64,000 nt of DNA from Ariolimax columbianus (lineage: Eukaryota > Mollusca > Gastropoda > Stylommatophora > Arionidae). Each line of letters begins with the position of its first letter. Within the stretch, counting starts at the first letter, position 1. The position numbers and the translations under genes are program-made. Shown here in pieces: positions 57,174 to 64,000 of this stretch. The DNA lies in contig JAVGWX010000011.1 of the NCBI GenBank assembly GCA_036924085.1, positions 29,214,317 through 29,278,316 of the forward strand. Direction: 5' to 3'. The notes under the pieces are model-generated. The model made no database searches and was not told the origin of the DNA. It saw only the letters and a program-made list of their open reading frames with translations.

Positions 57174-57854
57174 TTGCTTCCTTGCCATCTAACTTTTCTC
57201 GTATTATCATGCTGTCTTTTTCCTCTATGTTTGTCCTATTTTTATTCTTGCCTGTTTCGATTTCCAATTTACCTCTGTTGTCGATACTTGATGGACGACC
57301 TTGACCATTACCCATGGGTATCTTCTAGACGTTTTTCACTGATGTCTTTATTCATATTCATAGGCGTCTCAGTCCTTGCAGACCATGGGCGTGGCACACT
57401 GGGAGCAACCTCTCATGACGCAAGCGTGAGCGCTGAATATGTAGACCGTGGGCTGCCCAAACTGCAGTATCCCCCTCTTGGCCTCGCTGGTGTAATTCAA
57501 AGGAATGCAAAGCATCACAGTTTGGCACCATCTCAGCTGCAGGAGCTGCCGGAATGTGTTTGCAATTTTGAAACCATCCGCCTTAGGTGCTACCACTCCG
57601 GATTTTCTGTCTGGTTTTATTCCCGTAGCCCTACCCTCTCCCGAGGTTTCCATAAGACAGTGGATTCGTTGCCCGCAGATGCTAGTTACTCGAGACATCT
57701 CAAACTGTTTAAGTCCCAAGACTTGCCAGCTCTCCATGGAACGTGTGGGCTTAAAACCAGCGTTCCCCCCCCCCCCCTGTCCTATGCGAACTGCCAGAAC
57801 AGGCTAACGAGCTCCGTCTACCCGGGTTTAGAGTCAGAGTTTACCTTCTCTTAG
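57174..57854 (+). CDS. Uncharacterised 226-codon frame (complete version)
   Basis: The complete form of the frame cut by the gap in copy 1. Hydrophobic N-terminus (residues 1 to about 35, Cys/Leu/Phe-rich), a second hydrophobic patch (SLMSLFIFIGVSVL, about 57-70), then a mixed region. The last ~30 residues run through a C13 tract and into the first unit of the 69-bp minisatellite, where the stop lies. No domain recognised. Termination inside a repeat and competing frames argue against a real gene. Confidence 0.2.
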   Translation: MLPCHLTFLVLSCCLFPLCLSYFYSCLFRFPIYLCCRYLMDDLDHYPWVSSRRFSLMSLFIFIGVSVLADHGRGTLGATSHDASVSAEYVDRGLPKLQYPPLGLAGVIQRNAKHHSLAPSQLQELPECVCNFETIRLRCYHSGFSVWFYSRSPTLSRGFHKTVDSLPADASYSRHLKLFKSQDLPALHGTCGLKTSVPPPPLSYANCQNRLTSSVYPGLESEFTFS

Positions 57855-58230
57855 ATTGACTGCCAACCAAGGCTAACAAGCTCCGTCTACCCGGGTTTAG
57901 AGTCAGAGTTTACCTTCTCTTAGATTGGCTACCAACCAAGGCTAACGAGCTCCATCTACCCGGGTTTAGAGTCAGAGTTTATCTTCTTTTACATTGGCTG
58001 CCAACCAAGGCTAACGAGCTACGTCTACCCGGGTTTAGAGTCAGAGTTTATCTTCTCTTTGATTGACTGCCAACCAAAGCTAATGAGCTCCGTCTACCCG
58101 GGTTTAGAGTCAGAGTTTATCTTCTCTTAGATTGGCTGCCAACCAAAGCTAATGAGCTCCGTCTACCCGAGTTTAGAGTCAGAGTTTACCTTCTCTTAGA
58201 TTGACTGCCAACCAAAGCTAATGAGCCACA
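57795..58230. repeat. Minisatellite, 69-bp unit, about 6 copies
   Basis: The unit starts GGCTAACGAGCTCCGTCTAC, then CCGGGTTTAGAGTCAGAGTT, and ends with a TGCCAACCAA block; starts are at about 57802, 57871 and 57940. Most units contain a TAG in the upstream frame. Confidence 0.94.
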
Positions 58231-58805
58231 GTTTTACCGCCGGGTACTCGGTCGCGCCCCTCAGCAGGTTCTGTAAGAAAGATATGGCCCTTCATGGCGG
58301 TGCTGCTGAGGACACAATAATGTAGGAGAGGTCATTGACATGGAAACTCTTGAAAAGCAAGCCGAACAGTGAATCCAGCGGCGAAATCTACACCTGGAAA
58401 GGAGAGGCTATATCAGAAGCGCCACCTGTATTTAACGAGCCAGACCTCTCTACCACCCATGTCTTTGTAAACCCCTGATATATAGTGCTAATTTTTGGCA
58501 CTCCTATCCTGCATGTCTTAATTCTTATTTCAATTCTACAATTTAGTTATTTGTGTGATGGCCGACGTTGTCTTGACAGTGAACACCACTAGGTTGTTCT
58601 TGGTATTGTCAAAAAAAACTGGGGGCGTTTGCCACCTGGTGCCAAGAGAACTCTAGCCTCTCTCTTATCTATAAATAAACGGTTGATTTCTTTAGCAGAA
58701 TAAAATATGAACTTCCCATATTCGTGTCGGTGTATATCTTGTAAACGTGCCTGTAAAACGGACTTTATGTTTGTACTCACACGGTTTTGTCAATGTAAAA
58801 TCTTA
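58231..58805. other. No recognised gene
   Basis: A 63-codon minus frame (58589-58780) and fragments of others have no recognised motif. Confidence 0.45.
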
Positions 58806-59262
58806 GAAATCGTTCTCCAATGTCGTTCATTCAATGTTATAAGTCGTCCTCCAATGTCGTTCATTCAATCTTGGTAGTCGTCCTCCAATACCGATCAATC
58901 AATCTTTGTAGACGTCCTCCAATGTCGTTCATTCAATCTTGGTAGTCGTCCTCCAATGTCGTTCATTCAATCTTGGTAGTCGTCCTCCAATGTCGTTCAT
59001 TCAATCTTATAAGTCGTCCTCCCGTGTCGTTCATTCAATCTTGGTAGTCGTCCTCCAATACCGATCAATCAATCTTTGTAGACGTCCTCCAATGTCGTTC
59101 ATTCAATCTTATAAGTCTTCCTCCAATGTCGTTCATTCAATCTTGGTAGTCGTCCTCCAATGTCGTTCATTCAATCTTATAAGTCGTCCTCCCGTGTCGT
59201 TCATTCAATCTTTGTGGACGTCCTCCCGTGTCGTTCAATCAATCTTATAAGTCGTCCTCCAA
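58806..59262. repeat. Minisatellite, 34-bp unit, about 13 copies
   Basis: The unit is GTCGTCCTCCAATGTCGTTC plus ATTCAATCTTGGTA, with variants TTATAA, TTTGTAGAC, CCGTGTCG and CCGATCAATC. A larger block of five units (about 58960-59090 versus 59130-59230) shares variant order. Confidence 0.95.
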
Positions 59263-59263
59263 T

Positions 59264-59700
59264 GTCAAGATAGATGTACTCGTAGATTGTGGAGGCGCCC
59301 AAAATAGATATACTCGTAGATTGATGAGGATCCCAGGATAGATATACTTGTCGATTGTGGAGGCGCCCATGATAGATGTACTCGTAGATTGTGGAGGCGC
59401 CCAAGATAGATGTACCTGTAGATTGATGAGGTGCTAAGGATAGATATACTTGTCGATTGAGGAGGCGCCCAAGAGATGTACTCGTAGATTGATGAGGCGC
59501 CCAAGATAGATATACTCGTTGATTGAGGAGGCGCGCAAGATAGATATACTTGTCGATTGAGGAGGCGACCAAAATAGATATACTTGTCGATTGAGGAGGC
59601 GACCAAGATAGATGTACTCGTAGATTGAGGAGGTGCACAAGATAGATGTACTTGTAAATTGAAGAGGCGCCCAAGATAGATGTACTCGTAGATACCAACT
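59264..59700. repeat. Adjacent minisatellite, 34-bp unit, about 13 copies
   Basis: The unit is AGATAGATGTACTCGTAGAT plus TGAGGAGGCGCCCA, starting directly after the previous array. Same period; faint similarity to its reverse complement (CCAAGAT and ATTGRAGGA blocks). Confidence 0.95.
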
Positions 59701-59819
59701 ATATCTCACCCCACCAAAGACAACAGGATCACAACTGCCAAAATAATTATGTAAACACTTTGGTCTTCAAGACATCCATCTTCAGTTCTGCAGTCGTGCC
59801 ATCATCATCGAGTAGCCAC

Positions 59820-60110
59820 ATCGTTTAGTTGGCTTCTGCTACTAAATCTGTGATAAAAGCTATATCGCCGGTAAATCGATTGTGATTCAGGCGTCTCCCT
59901 TCAATGTCCATGTCAAACCTGGCCCAGCTGCATTGGTTCATATCTGATTCCAAAAACCATGAGAAGAATTTCGATGAGATAGTATCCCTTCTAGGGGATC
60001 GCAAGCAGGGATTCTGTGGTAACCAGTTTTGACCACTGTCCCAACAGTGAATATCAGACATATTTGTATTCTACCGAATCGAAAGCTTTACATAATATGG
60101 CCTACTCTAT
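59820..60110 (-). pseudogene. RTE-like LINE RT fragment
   Basis: Minus-strand frames give KAFDSVE (motif A, about 60085), then RRDTISSKFFSWFLESDMNQ (motif B region, usually RQGDTISPKLF), WARFDMDIEGRRLNH, NRFTGDIAFITDLVAEAN (motif C, usually RFADDIVLI, with ADD changed to TGD). The catalytic pair is lost. Confidence 0.82.
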
Positions 60111-60119
60111 AGAGCTTAA

Positions 60120-60215
60120 CTTCTTTGTTAAAAAAAATTAGAATTCAGCTGTAGATAATATTTACGATAATTTACAACACAGTAAAACGTCAACACTTGA
60201 GAATAGTTAGCAAAT
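60120..60215. repeat. Paralogous segment shared with 25435-25530
   Basis: See the partner segment; marks duplicated GPCR locus sequence 3' of exon 2. Confidence 0.6.
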
Positions 60216-60265
60216 AAGTTTAATCATTCACCAATCAGGAGATATAATACACACAAAGGACTTAC

Positions 60266-60480
60266 ACATTTTGTCGTGGAATCTATGTCACTGATTAGAG
60301 CCCAGAAATGGATCAAGATGCTGAGCAGCACGTGAGCTGCAGTGGTCAGCGAATAATAGCTGTCTGCTAGCGTCAGGGCCAGCGAACCATAGCTGCCAAG
60401 ACCCTTCTACACCTCCACGCGGTGATCCTGGATAACAGGCTGCAGCAGGACAGACTGGCTAAGGAGAAGAGGGAATGCTA
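60266..60480 (-). pseudogene. Single-copy exon-like relative of the 33-bp array locus
   Basis: On the minus strand, one frame reads LLQPVIQDHRVEV, a TAG, then KGLGSYGSLALTLADSYYS, LTTAAHVLLSILIHFWALIS and DIDSTTKC, ending at AAATGT/GTAAGT, a strong donor (GT at 60265-60264). It contains one copy of the segment that is repeated about 16 times at 15967-16505, and its flanks match on both sides. The TAG corresponds to CAG in the other locus. Hydrophobic; family not identified. Confidence 0.5.
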
Positions 60481-60710
60481 AACCGGTACTAAAAAAATGC
60501 TTGCTGAAGTCGGAGTGTTGGACCGAAAGGTGCAAATATCGCAGCCAAGCTGTAAACTACGACACAACGCATTCCGTTCTCTGGACTACATTCTGCTACT
60601 TACACTTTCAGGGTTTGGTAGTGGGAGATTGAGAACGAACAAAGAAGAACAGAAGAGCCCAGAAAAAAGGTATCTAACAACTTAATCATGCTGAATCCTG
60701 ATAATATGTC

Positions 60711-61428
60711 CTAACGTCTAAAAAATATAATTTTGTATGTGGCACGAAACTTGTTGGAAAGGACGACATAAATCAGGAAGTTTGCTGAAGCGCTAATCCC
60801 ATATAGTGTATATTCAAAAGATGAAATTTCAATTATTTTCGGTAATAACGTTGAATCCAAGATTGAAGTTGGAGCAAGAACCATGAAACAAACTCCACAG
60901 ACGAGAAGAATAAGTTTGTTAACTCTCATGTCAGCCACTACCGTTTTATTGGTTAGTTTCTGCCTGGTTTGTATGCCATACGACAATTTGAGCGTGATAG
61001 CCAGACCACACAAAAGCATTATCAGTAAATTGGTCAGACCAAATAAATTGTTGCAGACAAATTGGAAGTATTTTTGCAAACCGCCAGACAGCCAAAAATT
61101 CGTGGGTTGAAATAATAATGATGTTGTATGTGACCGGTTGTCAAACACACTCACGACGCTCTTGTAATGAAACAAAGGACTGCACATACTAAATACGTAA
61201 ACGACAATAAATATAACAACACATTTGGTCTGTACTGGAGTAAAGATTCTGGCCACTTTGAAGGGAAATAAAACTGCTGTAAAACGTTCTATGGCGATGG
61301 CGCTGGCGATGGTAGTGCTGGTCACGTGGAAAATCTGGTCGATTCCATAAATTGAATAAACAGACATAAATCCCATTACCATCGTAGCAAGTGTTTCATC
61401 TATGACTAGAATGATGAATGTGGTCTGT
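60711..61428 (-). CDS. Second chemosensory-like GPCR, exon 2 (TM3-TM7)
   Basis: Paralogue of 26460-27186. Using the acceptor nearest the gene (AG at 61430-61429) the exon begins in phase 2 with RQTTFIILVIDETLATMVMG. It then has AIAIERFTAVLFPFK (ERF), NNLFGLTNLLIMLL (TM5), LILLVCGVCFMVLAP (TM6), ASANFLIYVVLSNKFR (TM7) and the same short tail IIFFRR. There are no internal stops in 239 codons, so purifying selection is likely recent. No exon 1 is visible up to 64000; it may lie outside the window. The acceptor lies inside a 48-bp tandem array, so the true 5' border of the exon is ambiguous. Confidence 0.8.
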
Positions 61429-62071
61429 CTGGAAAATTGAAAGACAGGAATGACTAGAATGATGAATGTGGTCTGTCTGGAAAATAGAAAGACAGGAATG
61501 ACTAGAATGATGAATGTGGTCTGTCTGGAAAATAGAAAGACAGGAATGACTAGAATGATGAATGTGGTCTGTCTGGAAAATAGAAAGACAGGAATGACTA
61601 GAATGATGAATGTGGTCTGTCTGGAAAATAGAAAGACAGGAATGACTAGAATGATGAATGTGGTCTGTCTGGAAAATTGAAAGACAGGAATGACTAGAAT
61701 GATGAATGTGGTCTGTCTGGAAAATTGAAAGACAGGAATGACTAGAATGATGAATGTGGTCTGTCTGGAAAATAGAAAGACAGGAATGACTAGAATGATG
61801 AATGTGGTCTGTCTGGAAAATAGAAAGACAGGAATGACTAGAATGATGAATGTGGTCTGTCTGGAAAATAGAAAGACAGGAATGACTAGAATGATGAATG
61901 TGGTCTGTCTGGAAAATTGAAAGACAGGAATGACTAGAATGATGAATGTGATCTGTCTGGAAAATTGAAAGACAGGAATGACTAGAATGATGAATGTGGT
62001 CTGTCTGGAAAATTGAAAGACAGGAATGACTAGAATGATGACTGTGGTCTGTCTGGAAAATAGAACGACAG
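61404..62071. repeat. 48-bp minisatellite carrying a splice acceptor, 14 copies
   Basis: The unit is GACTAGAATGATGAATGTGG, TCTGTCTGGAAAATWGAAAG, ACAGGAAT. On the minus strand each unit holds a pyrimidine-rich CTATTTTCCAG or CAATTTTCCAG followed by ACAGACC, the same acceptor and exon start used by the GPCR. 48 bp is 16 codons; in the GPCR frame every unit reads TTFIILVIPVFQFSRQ (or L for Q) with no stop. Confidence 0.96.
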
Positions 62072-62279
62072 CAAATGCAATTGGAAAAAGCTTTCCATTT
62101 TCCTATCAATATCTGTTTTGCTGTTTAGCAAAGGTGGATTATTGTACTACAGAGATACTAATGGACAAAGTGAAATAATGAAGCAGTGGATTCTTCTGAC
62201 AAACTTGATCAGCTAAAAAAGTTGATGTATAAATATGCATAATTTTGAAAAACTTGATCATTTAAAATTAGGTGCAATA

Positions 62280-62848
62280 TACGGATTCCGTGCAAAGTTC
62301 ATCAGCAATCGGTGATTCGGTTTCTAACAGCTGAAGGACGTCGACCAGTTGACATTCAACGCAGAATGCAGGCAATGTATTGTGACAAACGTTCCTCGAA
62401 GACAACAGTGAAGAACTGGACAACGAGGTTTAAAGGAAGACGTGCGTTAACGAAAGATACTCCGAAACTAGGTCGGGCGTAAATTGTTGCGTCAGAAGAT
62501 GTCATCGCCAATATTGATGCAACAGTTCGGATAGACCGTCGCAGGAGCTTACGTTCTACACAGTTTTGCCACCAGACACTGCCTGCATTCTGAAATTAAT
62601 GTCAATTGGTCGACATCATTCAGCTGTTAGAAACCGAATCAGCGCTCGATGATCAACTCTGGACGGTATACGTATCACACCCGCCATGTTTTCATGGTCT
62701 GCTGAAGAAACTATGAGTCGGAGGATAATGAAATTCTGCAAACTTGACGGTTGGCATGTGCTGTTTACATTAGAAGTGACGTGGTCATGCGAATCGTACG
62801 TATGTTCACTTGGTGCAGTTAGGTACAGTTTCATTTGAACACACCTCG
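62280..62848. mobile_element. Foldback mariner derivative, second copy
   Basis: Long plus arm (62290-about 62590) encoding SVIRFLTAEGRRPVDIQRRM, TVKNWTTRFKGRRALTKDT, EDVIANIDATVRIDRRRSL; short minus arm to 62848 ending CGAGGTGTGTTCAAATGAAA (reversed). The outer ~110 bp of the left arm are deleted. The junction between arms (after CACTGCCTG, before CAGCTGTTAGAAACC) is the same as in 27367-28039, but the long arm has the opposite orientation relative to the GPCR. Confidence 0.8.
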
Positions 62849-63064
62849 TATATATGTCTGATCCCTCCTGCATTTTCTAAGGGTTTGATTCCCCGAGGTA
62901 ACGTCTGGTGCTGTGATTGGGGGACTAACCCAGAAGCTCCAGGATGTGAGATGTGTCACTTAACCCCTAGTCTACATCGTTCGCTATATGTATGTATGTG
63001 TGTTATATTCACAATACGCATTAGGGTAAGTCAATACGTAGGTGACAAACTGATATGCGATATG

Positions 63065-63720
63065 TCAGTTTCTAAAGGTCTCATCATGATCTTTAGAAAG
63101 TAGCATAATGCAGCTTTGTGATAACTTTAGGTAGTATAATCGAGGTGTCTCAAGGTCATTAGAAAGTAGCATCATCCAGATCAAGGTCATTAGGAAGTAG
63201 CATCATCCAGATCAAGGTCATTAGAAAGTAGCATCATCCAGCTTTGGGATAACTTTAGATAGTGGACTCTAGGTGTCGCATTTACGTGCACTGCCAAACC
63301 ACAAAATGGCATCCGTACTGACAGAGTGTACAGTCTGAAGACAGGGCCGGAGTGTGAGTATTGTTTATGCAAATGCACTTTCTGGAAACCAAATGTTTGT
63401 TTGTTTTAACTGTGAGAGAATTGTTGTCTCCTTAAAGCTGTGCATAACTGGATTGAACCATTATCGCCAGGGCTCCAACAAATTATTGGTGAGGCCCGAT
63501 GTGGAATTATGTCCATCTGAAGCCAGCGATGATTCGAGCTGACATTCGTATATCGATAGAGGAACATAATATATATATCGTTCGCATTGTTCATTCTTGA
63601 GCTTAATGTTTATTCAATTCTGTTTTCGGAAAGTGTGATCACTAACAAATTGCACCGTTTTTTTAAATACCTTACAGCGATTCTTTCAACTAAGAGGAGG
63701 CTGATAAATGCACTATTTAA
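63065..63720. repeat. Dispersed repeat (relative of 5830-6720) with internal 31-bp repeats
   Basis: Collinear with 5830-6110 and 6525-6720 but without the LINE end found between them. Contains about four copies of AAGGTCATTAGRAAGTAGCA plus TCATCCAGATC (31 bp) at about 63092-63240, absent from the other member. Confidence 0.6.
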
Positions 63721-63779
63721 TATGGCCCCAGAGATGCAAATTTAGGAGGATTATGCCGCCAAATATCAACTATCATACC

Positions 63780-63960
63780 CATCCTGAAAGTTGCTGAACA
63801 GACTCCGAACTAGTGTATCACGATGAATGAGGAATATGAAACGATGGGCATACACAGGTGATGACACATGTGACTGTTGCACAATACACGGACCCAGACT
63901 ACCTGATGACATGCCCCTACCTCTAGGAAAGATGTAATAGGTGGGACGGTGTACCCCACC
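63780..63960 (+). pseudogene. LINE C-terminal Cys/His fragment
   Basis: Reads LLNRLRTSVSR, then MKRWAYTGDDTCDC and, after a frame change, TQTT..HAPT. It matches the NRLRTGxxRxxxxxxxWG...CxCG...QTxxHLLxCP terminus of several LINE families. No RT attached. Confidence 0.5.
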
Positions 63961-64000
63961 TTCCAGAGTCATACAATATGACCGACATTAACTTGGAGTT

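Larger units (their letters stand above)
39280..57755 (+). repeat. Second copy of the 18.5-kb block seen at 1-18469
   Basis: Collinear and nearly identical along the full length. Differences I found: G532/A39811, T7278/C46564, +8 bp in the TATG array, -1 C in the poly-C run. The offset is otherwise constant, so the features below mirror copy 1. Confidence 0.98.

Noticed and set aside
59201..59709. Long minus-strand frames of 91-165 codons rich in Tyr/Ile/Leu/Ser
   Set aside because: Derived from the second 34-bp array.
61396..62109. 237-codon minus-strand frame with a 16-residue His/Ser-rich repeat, and plus-strand Met-rich frames
   Set aside because: Alternative readings of the 48-bp array; the meaningful frame is the GPCR exon frame.

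Overview
The window is eukaryotic and metazoan, most likely from a heterobranch gastropod mollusc. The evidence is split rhodopsin-type chemosensory-like GPCR genes with introns, several non-LTR retrotransposon families of the kinds common in molluscs, mariner elements, and very abundant minisatellites. Species placement is inference from family resemblance. There are no prokaryotic operons, CRISPR arrays or rRNA/tRNA genes that I can support.

Layout. Bases 1-18469 are the end of one contig. A 100-N gap (18470-18569) follows, then a second contig runs to 64000. Bases 1-18469 recur almost identically at 39280-57755 (shift +39279, then +39287, then +39286). I noticed only two substitutions and two microsatellite length changes, so the window probably contains a false (assembly) duplication. 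The duplicated block is a graveyard of LINE fragments, minisatellites (56/61, 19, 20, 33, about 50 and 75 bp units), SINE-like repeats and an orphan GPCR exon. One LINE is inserted inside another.

The unique part of the second contig holds four things. (1) A nearly intact LINE (RT plus RNase H, 20425-23286) lies between two ~200-bp direct repeats that include a possible gene 3' end. (2) A two-exon GPCR gene on the minus strand (exon 1 30246-30520, exon 2 26460-27186) joins in frame to 333 aa. Its 3.06-kb intron holds a foldback mariner derivative and a full-length dead mariner. (3) A tandem segmental duplication (31253-35265 and 35266-38521) carries two 38-bp satellite arrays (about 71 and 51 units), each next to an RTE-like LINE 3' end. 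(4) A paralogous GPCR exon 2 (60711-61428) has its splice acceptor and first 16 codons amplified into a 14-copy, 48-bp minisatellite, and a second copy of the foldback mariner lies in the same intron position.

The only gene that looks able to make a complete protein is the GPCR at 26460-30520. The second GPCR lacks a visible exon 1 in this window. Everything else is mobile-element debris or tandem repeat. The recurring theme is local amplification of short segments; three arrays lie in coding sequence and have unit lengths divisible by three (33, 48 and 75 bp).
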